Shown: piece after piece, positions 53,891 through 63,283 of the stretch
Layout: the number at the start of each line of letters is the position of its first letter
Position numbering within the stretch: position 1 is the stretch's first letter
Origin: CAVSRC01 sp963798195
GTDB lineage: Bacteria > Pseudomonadota > Alphaproteobacteria > Rhizobiales > Kaistiaceae
Assembly: GCA_963798195.1 (NCBI GenBank)
Contig: CAWCSF010000010.1
Coordinates: forward strand, 1,612,001-1,676,000
Length of the DNA stretch: 64,000 nucleotides
Direction: 5' to 3'
Notes under the pieces: model-generated
Databases searched by the model: none
Seen by the model: only the letters and a program-made list of their open reading frames with translations
What the model was told of the DNA's origin: nothing
Position numbers and translations under genes: made by a program

Positions 53891-55290
53891 CAGGCGGCCT
53901 CCCCCTGGCTGGAAATTCCGTTGAGCTGAAGCACGAGCGCGCGGAAGGCATCGCCCCGCCGCTCGAAATTCTTGAACTGGTCGTAGGACGCACAGGCTGG
54001 CGACAGCAGGACGACCGGCTCCTTCGCCGGATCCTGTGCGGCGTCGGCCGCAGCAGCGCTGACGGCTGCGTCGAGCGTGCCGGACATGACATGCGGCACG
54101 GCATCGCCGAGGGTGGCCGCGAAATCCGCCGCCGCCTCGCCAATCAGATACGCCTTGGCGATACGCGGGAAGAAATCCGCGAGATCGGTGATGCCGCCCT
54201 CTTTCGGGCGGCCGCCGGCGATCCAGTAGATCGGCGCGAAGCTGGCCAGCGCCTTGGCGGCGGCATCGGCGTTGGTCGCCTTGGAATCGTTGACAAACAG
54301 CACCTTGCCGCGCCGACCGACTTCTTCCATCCGATGCGACAGGCCGGGGAAACTGCGGAGGCCGCGCACGATCGTGGCGTTGTCCAGCCCCATGGCGCGG
54401 GCAACCGCGACGGCGGCCGTTGCGTTTTGCGCGTTGTGTGTGCCCCGAAGCGAACCGATGCCGCTCAAGCTGCCAACGCGGGTCGATGCGCCATCGGCCG
54501 CAGCGACGATGTCGACGCCTTCGGCATAGACGCCATCGGCCAGCGGGCGGCGGGCCGACACACGGACGACGCGCTTGCCGGACATCGCGACGCGATCGGC
54601 GATCGCCTGGCAGGGCTTGTCGTCAACGGCGATGACGGCTGTGCCCGAGTCCGCGACCAGACGCTCCTTGATGGCGGCATAGTTCTCGAACGTGCCATGA
54701 CGGTCGAGATGATCGGGCGTCAGGTTGAGCAGCACACCAATGGAGGGGTCGAGGCTCGGCGCGAGGTCAATCTGGAACGACGAGCACTCGACGACATAGT
54801 CGCGCCCGCTGCGCAGTGGCTCCAGCGACAGGATCGCCTTGCCGATATTGCCGCCCATCTGCACATCACGGCCGGCGGTCGTGAGCAAATGGGCGATCAG
54901 CGCGGTCGTCGTGGACTTGCCGTTGGTGCCCGTGATGGCGATGAACGGCGCGTTCGGACAGTGGCGGCGGCGCTCGCGGCAGAACAGTTCGATATCGCCA
55001 ATGACCTCGATTCCAGCTGCCCCGGCACTAATCACGGTCCAGTGCGGCTGGGGATGGGTGAGCGGCACGCCCGGCGCCAAGACCAGCGCGGCGAAGGACT
55101 TCCAGTCGGCGACGCGCTGGTCGACGATGGGAATGCCGGCAGCGCGCGCTGCGGCGACGGCGTCCTCGTTGTCATCCCACGCCGCTACATCAGCCCCGCC
55201 AGCGGCCAGCGCCAGCGCGGTATGACGGCCGCTCTCTCCAAGTCCGAAGACGGCGACGGTGCGACCGCTGAAGCTGGTGACCGGGATCAT
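53890..55290 (-). CDS. murD: UDP-N-acetylmuramoylalanine--D-glutamate ligase
   Basis: Adds D-Glu to UDP-MurNAc-L-Ala. 466 residues with the N-terminal VAVFGLGESGRHTALALAAGGADV, the central P-loop ITGTNGKSTTTALIAHLL (about residue 120), NLTPDHLDRHGTFENYAAIKERL and the C-terminal FVNDSKATNADAAAKAL and GGRPKEGG. It follows mraY by 9 bases. Confidence 0.97.
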   Translation of the reverse strand: MIPVTSFSGRTVAVFGLGESGRHTALALAAGGADVAAWDDNEDAVAAARAAGIPIVDQRVADWKSFAALVLAPGVPLTHPQPHWTVISAGAAGIEVIGDIELFCRERRRHCPNAPFIAITGTNGKSTTTALIAHLLTTAGRDVQMGGNIGKAILSLEPLRSGRDYVVECSSFQIDLAPSLDPSIGVLLNLTPDHLDRHGTFENYAAIKERLVADSGTAVIAVDDKPCQAIADRVAMSGKRVVRVSARRPLADGVYAEGVDIVAAADGASTRVGSLSGIGSLRGTHNAQNATAAVAVARAMGLDNATIVRGLRSFPGLSHRMEEVGRRGKVLFVNDSKATNADAAAKALASFAPIYWIAGGRPKEGGITDLADFFPRIAKAYLIGEAAADFAATLGDAVPHVMSGTLDAAVSAAAADAAQDPAKEPVVLLSPACASYDQFKNFERRGDAFRALVLQLNGISSQGEAA

Positions 55291-55299
55291 CTGCGCGCG

Positions 55300-56388
55300 C
55301 TACCTGAGCTTCAGGCTCGACAGGCCGATGAGCGCCAGCAGCACGGCGACGATCCAGAAACGGATCACGATGGTCGCCTCGGTCCAGCCCAGCGCCTCGA
55401 AGTGATGGTGGATCGGCGCCATGCGGAAGATGCGCTTGCCGGTCAGCTTGAATGAGGTGACCTGGATAATTACCGACAACGCCTCGACCACGAACAGACC
55501 GCCGACGATGGCGAGAATGATCTCGTGCTTGGTGGCGACGGCGACCGCGCCGAGCATGCCGCCGAGAGCGAGCGAGCCGGTGTCGCCCATGAAGATGGCC
55601 GCCGGCGGCGCATTGAACCAGAGGAAGCCGAGGCCGGCGCCAAGCAACGCGCCGCAGACCACGGCGAGTTCGCCGGTGCCGGGCACGAAGTGGATTTGCA
55701 GGTAGTCGGCGAAGACCGCGTTACCGGAAAGGTAGGCGATGAAGCCGAAGCTCGCCGCCGCGATCATGACCGGCACGATGGCAAGGCCGTCGAGACCGTC
55801 GGTGAGGTTGACGGCATTGCCGGCGCCGACAATGACGAACGCGCCGACCGGTATGAAGAACCAGCCGAGGTCGACGACCAGGTCCTTGAAGAAGGGAAAG
55901 GTCAGCGCGCTGGACAGCGGCGCCGTGCCGGCCCACGCGACCACGCCACAGGCAATGCACGCGATCGCCGCCTCGATGGCGAGGCGCGCCTTGCCGGAGT
56001 AGCCCTTGTCGGTCTGTTTGGTGACCTTGAGGTAGTCGTCGTAGAAGCCGATGAAGCCGAAGGCGATCGTGACCAGCAGCACGACCCAGACGTAGACGTT
56101 GGCGAGGTTCGCCCAGAGCAGCGTCGAGACGACCAGACCGGAAAGGATCATCAGCCCGCCCATGGTCGGCGTGCCGGTCTTGGTGAGCAGATGGTTGGGC
56201 GGGCCGTCGGCGCGGATCGGCTGCCCCCTTCCCTGGCGCACGCGGAGCGCCGAGATGATCGTTGGGCCGAAGAGGAAGACGAAGAGCAGCGCCGTCATCG
56301 TCGCGCCAGCGGTGCGGAAGGTGATGTAGCGGAAGACGTTGAGGGCCGGGACCTCTGCGCCGAGATACTGGCCGATGAAATAGAGCAT
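55300..56388 (-). CDS. mraY: Phospho-N-acetylmuramoyl-pentapeptide transferase
   Basis: Integral membrane enzyme that makes lipid I from UDP-MurNAc-pentapeptide and undecaprenyl phosphate. 362 residues, about ten helices. Characteristic motifs are GTPTMGGLMIL, GFYDDYLKV (catalytic Asp pair region), NAVNLTDGLDGLAI, FMGDTGSLALGGMLG and the histidine cluster MAPIHHHFEALGW. It starts directly after the murF stop. Confidence 0.98.
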   Translation of the reverse strand: MLYFIGQYLGAEVPALNVFRYITFRTAGATMTALLFVFLFGPTIISALRVRQGRGQPIRADGPPNHLLTKTGTPTMGGLMILSGLVVSTLLWANLANVYVWVVLLVTIAFGFIGFYDDYLKVTKQTDKGYSGKARLAIEAAIACIACGVVAWAGTAPLSSALTFPFFKDLVVDLGWFFIPVGAFVIVGAGNAVNLTDGLDGLAIVPVMIAAASFGFIAYLSGNAVFADYLQIHFVPGTGELAVVCGALLGAGLGFLWFNAPPAAIFMGDTGSLALGGMLGAVAVATKHEIILAIVGGLFVVEALSVIIQVTSFKLTGKRIFRMAPIHHHFEALGWTEATIVIRFWIVAVLLALIGLSSLKLR

Positions 56389-57847
56389 CTAGGCGGTTTC
56401 CTGTTCCTGCGTCGGCTTGTCGGCGGCCTTGGAAGCAGCGAAGCGCGCCCTGATCGACTCAACCAGCGGACCCATGCGGCTGGCGTTGGAACCCTTGACC
56501 ATGACCACATCGCCCGGCGCAAGGGCATCGGCGACCTGGGACTCGATGTCCGCGGCTTTTTCGGCATGACCGCCGCGCTGACGCGCCGGCAGCGCATCCC
56601 ACAGTGCTCGCATCAGCGGCCCGACGGCATACACCGTATCGACACCGGCATCGGCGAGCGGTTCGGCCAGGCCGGCATGCATGGCTTCGGCGTCGGCGCC
56701 GAGTTCCAGCATGTCGCCGAGAATGACGATGCGCCGGCCGTTCCGCTCCGGTTCGGTCTGGCCGAGCAGCGCGATTGCCGCGCGCATGGAGGCCGGATTG
56801 GCGTTGTAGCTTTCGTCGATCAGCGTGGCGGTGCCGCCGGGAACGGTCAGCATCTGCCGCTGGCCGCGCCCCTTCCCTGCCGCAACACCGGCCAGCGCGA
56901 GCCCAGCCAGCGCGAGATCGCCGCCGAGCACCGAAACGGCGGCGAGCACCGCGAGGCTGTTCTGGATCAGATGCCGTCCGGGCGCGCCGAGCTTGTAGGA
57001 TACCTCCTCGCCGAGGATTGTCGCCGAGATGCACGAGCAGCGCGGCTTGAGAGCGGAGGAACTCGAGACGCGCCTCCGCCTTCTTGTGCTCGCCGAAACC
57101 GATGATGCGCTCGATGCCGGCGGCTCGCGCCAGCTTCGCCAGCTGGGCGTAATGCGGATTGTCGCGATTGATGATCGCCGTACCGCCGGGTTCGACGCCG
57201 AGGAAAATTTCCGCCTTGGCGCGGGCGATGGCCTTCACGTCCTTGAAGTACTCGAGATGGACCGGCTCGACGGTGGTGACGATGGCGACGTTCGGGCGCA
57301 CCATCCGGACCAGCGGCTCGATCTCGCCGGCATGGTTCATGCCGATTTCAAAGACCCCATACTTCGTATCGCGCGGCATGCGCGCCAAAGTCAGCGGAAC
57401 GCCCCAGTGGTTGTTGAATGAGGCCGGGGAATAGTGCACCGCGCCGTCCGGCGCCAGCGCCACCGCCAGCATCTCCTTGGTCGTTGTCTTGCCGACGCTG
57501 CCGGTGATCGCGGCGATTTTCGCCTTGCTGCGCAGCCGCGCCGCCATGCCGAGGGCGCTAAGGCCATCGAGCACATCGCGGACGACGGTAAGCGATCCCT
57601 TGATGCGGCCGAGGCCGGCCAGACGATCCTCGCTGACCACGGCCGTCGCAGCGCCGCGCGCCAGCGCCATGGAGACGAAATCGTGCCCGTCGAAACGGTC
57701 GCCGGTAATGGCGAAGAAAGCCTCGCCCGGCTCCACGGTACGGCTGTCGATGGAAATACCGGTGATCGCCTCCGGGCGCACACCGGTCGGTCGACCGCCC
57801 ATCGCGTTGAAGAACGCATCGTAGGTCCAGAGCGGCCGCGTCGTCAT
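56389..57847 (-). pseudogene. murF: UDP-N-acetylmuramoyl-tripeptide--D-Ala-D-Ala ligase MurF, apparent one-base insertion
   Basis: Adds D-Ala-D-Ala to the stem peptide. The first half is clear: GISIDSRTVEPGEAFFAI, the P-loop ITGSVGKTTTKEMLA, FNNHWGVPLTLARMP and FEIGMNHAGEIEPL. After KAEARLE the homology continues in the next frame (KPRCSCISATILGEEVSYKLG, HLIQNSLAVLAA, DESYNANPASMRAAI, VVMVKGSNASRMG). Dropping one T of GAGTTCC (57060-57061) restores a 485-residue protein. The enzyme is essential, so a sequence error is the likeliest cause. Overlaps the murE stop by 4 bases. Confidence 0.9.
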
Positions 57848-59307
57848 GCGGCCTCCTCGGCGGCGAGCGCGCTCTTCACCGCTTCATGGTCCGAGAAATG
57901 GATCGTGCGACCAGCGACGATCTGGCCGGTCTCATGGCCCTTGCCGGCGACGCAGAGCACATCGCCTGGACCGAGCATTTCGACGGCGTTGGCAATTGCC
58001 TCGCCGCGGTCGCCGATATCCATGGCGCCCGGCGCACCGGCGATGACCGCCTTGCGGATGGCGGCCGGCTGCTCCGAGCGCGGATTGTCGTCGGTGACGA
58101 TGACGACGTCGGCATGATCGGCGGCGGCCTTGCCCATCAGCGGGCGCTTGCCCGGATCACGATCGCCGCCCGCGCCGATGACGACGACGAGTCGCCCGCG
58201 CGTCATCGGACGCAGCGCCGACAGCGCGCTGACCAGCGCGTCCGGCTTGTGGGCGTAATCTACAAAGATCATCGCACCGTTCTGCTTGCGGCCGACGAGT
58301 TCCAGCCGGCCGGGCGCGCCTTCGAGTTTGGCAAGCGCATTGAGAGCGGTCTCAGCGTCGATGCCAGCACCGATGGCGAGACCGGCGGCGACAAGCGCGT
58401 TCGACGCCTGGAAGCCGCCGGCGAGCGGCAGCACGATATCGCGCTCGCGCCCAAAGGCAGCTACGCGCAGGCGCTGGCGGAAACCATCGGCGGTGAGATC
58501 GACCAGGCGGATTTCGCTGCCGGCGCGGCCGATGCGGATGGGTTTCTGACCGCGCCGTTTGACCATCGCCAGAACGTCGGCCGAGTGCGCGCCGTCCATG
58601 TCGATGACGGCGGTGCCATCCTTGGGCAGGATATCGGCAAACAGGCGGAGCTTTGCGGCGAGGTAGGCCTCCACCGTCGGGTGGTAGTCCATATGATCGC
58701 GGCCGAGATTGGTGAAACCCGCGGCAACGATGCGGATGCCATCGAGACGGTGCTGGTCGAGGCCATGGCTCGAAGCTTCCAGCGCCGCGTGGGTGACCCC
58801 CTCGCCCGCCAGCCGATCAAGCTCGGCGTGAAGCGCTATCGGGTCCGGCGTGGTCAGGCTGCCATATTGGGTGCGCTTGCGGCTAACGACGCCGATGGTG
58901 CCGAGGCTTGCCGACTCCTTGCCGGCGAACGCGAAGATCTGGCGCGCGAACGCGGCGACGGAGGTCTTGCCGCTGGTGCCGGTGACAGCAACCAGATGCG
59001 CCGGCTGGCTTGGATGGAAACGCGCGGCGATCAACGCCAGCGCACGTCGCGGATCGGCGGCACGGAGGATCGGCACCTCAACGGGGAGGTCGAGTCTTGC
59101 GTCGGCGGCCGCAAGCACCGCGGCGGCACCGAGTTTCACCGCATCACCGGCAAAGCGCGCGCCATCGGCCGTCGTGCCCGCCAGTGCTGCGAAGAGAAAG
59201 CCCGGCCGTACCGCCCGGCTGTCCGCCGAGAGCCCGCCAATATCAATCGACCCCGAACCTGCTGGTGGCGTCAAATCGGCGGCGGCTGCGAGGTCTCCAA
59301 GGTGCAT
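57844..59307 (-). CDS. murE: UDP-MurNAc-L-Ala-D-Glu--2,6-diaminopimelate ligase
   Basis: Adds meso-diaminopimelate to the stem peptide. 487 residues: N-terminal GGLSADSRAVRPGFLFAAL, the central P-loop VTGTSGKTSVAAF (about residue 110) and FTNLGRDHMDYH, and the C-terminal VIGAGGDRDPGKRP and the DDNPRSEQP motif. The DNPR arginine is the known marker of diaminopimelate, not lysine, specificity. ATG 59307 was chosen; an in-frame GTG two codons upstream is possible. Confidence 0.96.
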   Translation of the reverse strand: MHLGDLAAAADLTPPAGSGSIDIGGLSADSRAVRPGFLFAALAGTTADGARFAGDAVKLGAAAVLAAADARLDLPVEVPILRAADPRRALALIAARFHPSQPAHLVAVTGTSGKTSVAAFARQIFAFAGKESASLGTIGVVSRKRTQYGSLTTPDPIALHAELDRLAGEGVTHAALEASSHGLDQHRLDGIRIVAAGFTNLGRDHMDYHPTVEAYLAAKLRLFADILPKDGTAVIDMDGAHSADVLAMVKRRGQKPIRIGRAGSEIRLVDLTADGFRQRLRVAAFGRERDIVLPLAGGFQASNALVAAGLAIGAGIDAETALNALAKLEGAPGRLELVGRKQNGAMIFVDYAHKPDALVSALSALRPMTRGRLVVVIGAGGDRDPGKRPLMGKAAADHADVVIVTDDNPRSEQPAAIRKAVIAGAPGAMDIGDRGEAIANAVEMLGPGDVLCVAGKGHETGQIVAGRTIHFSDHEAVKSALAAEEAA

Positions 59308-59362
59308 CGGCACTCAGGTCGTCCGGTTGTGCGTTTCATGCGCCGCATCTCGTTGCGGCAGG

Positions 59363-61087
59363 TTAGTTGGACACCAGCAAGGTCGACACGTCCTCGTCCT
59401 TGCGCGGTGCAACGCCGAGCAGGGCCGCCGAGCGCCGAATGACAGCGCCGACGGTCGGTGCCGCATTGGAACCCGCCGTTGTTCCGCCACCCTCTTTCGC
59501 CGCCTTCGGTTCGTCAAGCACGACAAGCACCGCATATTGCGGGTCGTCCATCGGGAAGGCCGCCAGGAATGAATTGAGGCGTTTGGTGGCGGAATAACGG
59601 CCGTTCTCGACTTTTTCGGCCGTGCCGGTCTTGCCGCCGACATTGTAGCCCGGGACCGCGGCGCTGCGGCCGGACCCCTTCTCCACGTTGAGGCGGAAGA
59701 GGTAGCGCAACTGGTCGCCGGTACCGGCCTTGATGACCTGAGTGGCGAGTTTGTCTGCCTCCGCGACGCTGCGCGGGTAGAAGGTCGGCGGGATGAGCTT
59801 GCCGCCGTTCATCAGGGCAGCGTCGGCGACGGCCGTCTGAAGCGGCGTAACGGCGAGGCCGTGGCCAAAGGCGACCGTCATGGCGGTGAGTTCCGACCAC
59901 TTCGGCGGCACGATGGGCGTCGCCACTTCCGGAAGGTCGGTCTGGATGCGGGTGAGCAGGCCGAGGCGGCGGAGGTATTCCTGCTGCCGGTCGATGCCGG
60001 TCTTCAGCGCCATGCGCGCGGCGCCAATGTTGGACGAATAAATGAACACCTCGGGGACGGTGAGCGGGCGATACTTGCCGTGGAAATCATGAATGGCGAA
60101 GCGGCCGACATGGATCGGATGGCTGGCGTCAATCATGTCGCCTATCTTCACCGCGCCGGAATCGAGCGCCATCGCGAAGGTGAAGCTCTTGAACACCGAG
60201 CCCAACTCGTAGGTACCGGCCGACATGCGGTTAAGCCGATCGGGCTTCAGCGCATCGACGGGATCGTTGGGGTCAAAATCCGGCAGCGACGACATCGCCA
60301 TGACTTCGCCGGTGTGCACATTGAGCACGATGCCGGTAGCGCCGATGGCGCTGTAGCGCTCCATCGCCTTCGCCAGTTCGTCACGCATGATGTGCTGAAC
60401 CCGCAGGTCGATCGACAGGCGGATCGGCTCGAGATCGCCGCCACGCGCGAAGCCCGCCGCATGGAGATCGCCGAGGCCGTGATCATCGATATATTTCTCG
60501 GTGCCGGCGATACCCTGGTTGTCGATGTTGACGAGCCCGACGATATGGGCCGCGGTCGTCCCGCCGGGATAAAAGCGGCGCTTCTCCGACAGGAAGCCCA
60601 CGCCTGGGATGCCGAGCGAGTGAATCTGCTCCTGCTGCTCCGGCGTGATCTCGCGCTTGATCCAGGCGAAGCCCGCGTTGCCGGAGAGCCGCGCGCGCAG
60701 CGAGCGCGCATCCAGGTCCGGCAGTACGCTGGTGATCAGCTCGGTCGCCTCATCGGGATCGAGAATGTTGCGCGGCTCGGCATAGAGCGACGCCATGTTG
60801 ATGTCGGTGGCGAGGATTTCGCCGTTGCGGTCAACGAGGTCGGGGCGGCTGGTGGCGATTGCCGCGTTCGGATCGTGTCCGGCGGTGTCGCCGGAGTCCA
60901 TAGCGCCGAACATGACCAGCCGGCCAACGATGGCGAGATAGGCAACCGCGAAGCCGGCAGCGGCAAACAGGATGCGGCGGCGCATCGGATCGGCCGATGC
61001 CGCCGTAACCGGCGCGCTGCGGCTACGCGCCGCCGTCACGCGCGGGAACGTCATCTGCATCGGCGGCGGCTGCTCGATCGCGGTCAT
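59363..61087 (-). CDS. ftsI: Septal peptidoglycan transpeptidase FtsI (PBP3)
   Basis: Class B penicillin-binding protein that crosslinks septal peptidoglycan with FtsW. 574 residues: short cytoplasmic tail, one membrane anchor (about 37-58), pedestal domain (RPDLVDRNGEILATDI), and transpeptidase domain. Active-site motifs are S-x-x-K as SVFK (ELGSVFKSFTFAMAL, about residue 308), S-S-N (FIYSSNIGAARM) and K-T-G (YNVGGKTGTAEKV). Lies 29 bases after ftsL. Confidence 0.97.
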   Translation of the reverse strand: MTAIEQPPPMQMTFPRVTAARSRSAPVTAASADPMRRRILFAAAGFAVAYLAIVGRLVMFGAMDSGDTAGHDPNAAIATSRPDLVDRNGEILATDINMASLYAEPRNILDPDEATELITSVLPDLDARSLRARLSGNAGFAWIKREITPEQQEQIHSLGIPGVGFLSEKRRFYPGGTTAAHIVGLVNIDNQGIAGTEKYIDDHGLGDLHAAGFARGGDLEPIRLSIDLRVQHIMRDELAKAMERYSAIGATGIVLNVHTGEVMAMSSLPDFDPNDPVDALKPDRLNRMSAGTYELGSVFKSFTFAMALDSGAVKIGDMIDASHPIHVGRFAIHDFHGKYRPLTVPEVFIYSSNIGAARMALKTGIDRQQEYLRRLGLLTRIQTDLPEVATPIVPPKWSELTAMTVAFGHGLAVTPLQTAVADAALMNGGKLIPPTFYPRSVAEADKLATQVIKAGTGDQLRYLFRLNVEKGSGRSAAVPGYNVGGKTGTAEKVENGRYSATKRLNSFLAAFPMDDPQYAVLVVLDEPKAAKEGGGTTAGSNAAPTVGAVIRRSAALLGVAPRKDEDVSTLLVSN

Positions 61088-61116
61088 GCTACAGGGTATC
61101 CTCTTCCCTCTCGCGG

Positions 61117-61470
61117 CTAGCGCAGCGCCGGCGCGTTGGCTGCGATGCGCGCGAGCATTTCAACATCCTTGCGGTCGATACCGGTCGGCTTCAGCGGAAT
61201 CTCTTCGATGCTGGCGATCTGATCCGGCGTGAAGGGCTGAAGCTGGAAGTGATCGGCGTACTGCTCGATCGTCGCCTGAAGGCGCGCAGGCTGCGTCAGC
61301 ATGCTCCACTCGGCCTTGAGAAGGGTGATCTTCCCCTTCTCGCGGGCGATGTCGGACTGCAGCGTGGCGACGCGGTCGGCTGCCCGCTCTGCCTTGTGTT
61401 TCATGTCGTAGGTGACGGCGGCGGTGACGATCATCGCCGTCAGCAGGATCAGATTGAATACGCGACCCAT
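61117..61470 (-). CDS. ftsL: Cell division protein FtsL
   Basis: 117-residue bitopic protein: membrane helix at about 5-20 (FNLILLTAMIVTAAVTYDMK), then a heptad-rich coiled coil (RAADRVATLQSDIAREKGKITLLKAEWSMLTQPARLQ) typical of FtsL/FtsB-type proteins, and a short C-terminal tail. Assigned by structure and by its place between rsmH and ftsI, since the sequence itself is poorly conserved. Starts 3 bases after the rsmH stop. Confidence 0.9.
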   Translation of the reverse strand: MGRVFNLILLTAMIVTAAVTYDMKHKAERAADRVATLQSDIAREKGKITLLKAEWSMLTQPARLQATIEQYADHFQLQPFTPDQIASIEEIPLKPTGIDRKDVEMLARIAANAPALR

Positions 61471-61473
61471 GAC

Positions 61474-62511
61474 TCACATTCCCCCTTCAAATTCCGGTAC
61501 AGCCGGCACGCCAATGGCGGCCGTGTCGAGTTCCCGCGCAGGCGCCGCCGTGCGCCGCGCCGCACGCAGGCGCGCCGAGCGGGAGCGCGGATTGGCAGAG
61601 ATTTCTTCGTCGGCCGGCGTGACGGCGCCCCGCGCCAGCATCTCGAATGTCGGTGGCGCCACTTCGGCATCCGGCGCATGGCGCGAGCGCCCGCTGAGCA
61701 CGGCAGAGCGATCGGCGAGGAAGCGCTTGACGATGCGATCTTCGAGCGAATGGAACGAGACGACGACCAGCCGTCCGCCCTCGCCGAGGATGCGTTCGGA
61801 CGCAGCCAGCGCCTCGGCCAGTTCTTCAAGCTCGCGATTGACGAAGATGCGCAACGCCTGAAACGTGCGCGTAGCGGGATGGATCGGCTGGTCGCGGCGA
61901 CCGCCGACGGCGCGCGAAACGATATCGGCCAGTTCGCGTGTGGTCATCAGCGGCTTTTCGGCGCGTGCCCGGTCGATGGCGGCGGCGACGAGCCCGGCTT
62001 TCTTCTCCTCGCCGAGGACCGCGATGACGCGCGCGAGATCGCGCCGCTCCATGCCGTTGACGACGTCTGCTGCTGTCGGACCGGCGCTGCCCATGCGCAT
62101 GTCGAGTGGACCCTCGCCGCGGAACGAGAAGCCGCGCTCGGGCGCGTCGATCTGCATTGATGAAACGCCAACATCGAGCACGACGCCATCGACGCGCTCA
62201 CTGCGATGGGCGCGGGCGATCGCGTCGAGGGCCGAAAACCTGCCCTCGATCAGCGTCAACCGACCGCCCGCGGAAGCCACCATGTCCGCGCCGCCTGCTA
62301 TCGCTTTCGGGTCGCGGTCTATGGCGATGACGTTCGCCCCCCGGGCGAGGATGGCGGCCGAGTAGCCGCCCGCCCCGAAGGTGCCGTCAATGTAAGTGCC
62401 ACCGGCGCCAGGCTCGAGGAAGTGAAGAACCTCCTCGATCATGACAGGGACGTGGCGGGCCAGTCCGCCAGCGGCGCCGTTCGCGTCAACGCCGCTGCCC
62501 GCCGTATTCAT
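61474..62511 (-). CDS. rsmH: 16S rRNA (cytosine-1402-N4) methyltransferase
   Basis: 345 residues. The SAM-dependent MraW family is seen in HVPVMIEEVLHFLEP, TYIDGTFGAGGYSAAIL, VIAIDRDPKAI, VDGVVLDVGVSSMQIDAPERGFSF, DMRM and ATRTFQALRIFVNRELEEL, with FHSLEDRIVKRF near the end. The N-terminus has 17 extra low-complexity residues. The start MNTAGSG has GGGGG directly upstream and overlaps the mraZ stop by 4 bases. A longer open frame runs antiparallel to nothing recognisable and was not used. Confidence 0.96.
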   Translation of the reverse strand: MNTAGSGVDANGAAGGLARHVPVMIEEVLHFLEPGAGGTYIDGTFGAGGYSAAILARGANVIAIDRDPKAIAGGADMVASAGGRLTLIEGRFSALDAIARAHRSERVDGVVLDVGVSSMQIDAPERGFSFRGEGPLDMRMGSAGPTAADVVNGMERRDLARVIAVLGEEKKAGLVAAAIDRARAEKPLMTTRELADIVSRAVGGRRDQPIHPATRTFQALRIFVNRELEELAEALAASERILGEGGRLVVVSFHSLEDRIVKRFLADRSAVLSGRSRHAPDAEVAPPTFEMLARGAVTPADEEISANPRSRSARLRAARRTAAPARELDTAAIGVPAVPEFEGGM

Positions 62512-62990
62512 TCCCCCGTCCTCTGAGGTGCGCCTGTCGCGCGGTGGCCCGGGACGAGGCGTTTTCGCAGGTCGCGCAACCGGTTCTGTGCCTCTTCCCG
62601 GTATGCTGCGAAACGCTCCGGCTCCCAGATCTGGAATTTGTAGCCCTGGCCAACGAAGACGACCCTGTCGGCGATCCCGGCATGGGCCTTGATCGTGTCC
62701 GACAGGACGACGCGGCCGTCCTGGTCGATCTTGAGAATCTCGCTGTCGCCAATCAGCGTCGTCGACAGCAATTCGTGGTCCTCCGAGAATGGTTCGAAAT
62801 TGGAGATGCTCGCGCCGATCACCTGACGCAGGCGATTGCCGCCCGCATCGAAAGCCTGCTGGTCCAGCGTCGGGCAGCAGTAGAGTCCGTCGAACCCATC
62901 CACCGCGAGCACGGCGCGGAACTGGGCAGGGATAGATACCCGCCCCTTGGCGTCCAGCCGGTTCGTGAATGTGGAAACGAACTCGTCCAT
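62508..62990 (-). CDS. mraZ: Transcriptional regulator MraZ
   Basis: 160-residue protein with two AbrB-like SpoVT domains: FVSTFTNRLDAKGRVSIPAQFRAVL (about 3-28) and TTLIGDSEILKIDQDGRVVLSDTIKAHAGI (about 78-107), each holding the D-x-K/D-GR strand that contacts DNA. In other bacteria it represses its own dcw operon by binding GGG-rich boxes. First gene of the cluster. MDEFVST was chosen as start since homology begins there; an upstream open frame covers the 5' region. Confidence 0.96.
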   Translation of the reverse strand: MDEFVSTFTNRLDAKGRVSIPAQFRAVLAVDGFDGLYCCPTLDQQAFDAGGNRLRQVIGASISNFEPFSEDHELLSTTLIGDSEILKIDQDGRVVLSDTIKAHAGIADRVVFVGQGYKFQIWEPERFAAYREEAQNRLRDLRKRLVPGHRATGAPQRTGE

Positions 62991-63093
62991 CGCCCTCGCC
63001 CGCGACGCCGCCCGGTCTACTGTCACCGCCGGCGATATGATCCCGGGAGAACCGGCGACGTGCCGGCCGGAAAGCTGCGACGCAGCCTGTTTC

Positions 63094-63148
63094 CGGGATT
63101 TCATGGGATATCATGGGACTTCGTGGGCCGTCAAGGAAAGGGCTGGGC
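63094..63148. promoter_or_regulatory. 10-bp-periodic GGG box array, probable MraZ operator
   Basis: On the + strand, CGGGA (63094), TGGGA (63104), TGGGA (63114), TGGGC (63124), a weaker AGGAA (63134) and TGGGC (63144) follow one another at exactly 10-base steps. MraZ is known to bind TGGGN direct repeats with 5-base spacers, i.e. the same period. The array starts 104 bases before the mraZ ATG and overlaps the promoter elements. Confidence 0.72.
63105..63134 (-). promoter_or_regulatory. Candidate promoter of the dcw cluster
   Basis: On the minus strand, TTGACG (63134-63129) and TATCCC (63110-63105) are 18 bases apart, giving a start near 63098 and a leader of about 105 bases before mraZ. Both elements are covered by the GGG-box array, so MraZ binding should block polymerase. 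Confidence 0.55.
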
Positions 63149-63250
63149 TTTCGGCGCGCGTTGGTGCGGGCCGCCAGAGCATTTAGCAATGGTTAGGCTT
63201 AAGATTCCGTTCAGGGCGGCAAGGTCGGAGCGGTAAGCCGGAAATGGCGA

Positions 63251-63276
63251 CGCCGCCGACCTTTCGGACGGCGGCG
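63251..63276 (-). terminator. Hairpin after RNase P RNA
   Basis: CGCCGCCG / CGGCGGCG stem with an inner CC-TTTC-GG loop, just beyond the 3' end of rnpB. It has no long U-tract, but position and stability suit a terminator. It separates rnpB from the dcw promoter. Confidence 0.55.
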
Positions 63277-63283
63277 CCTCAAT

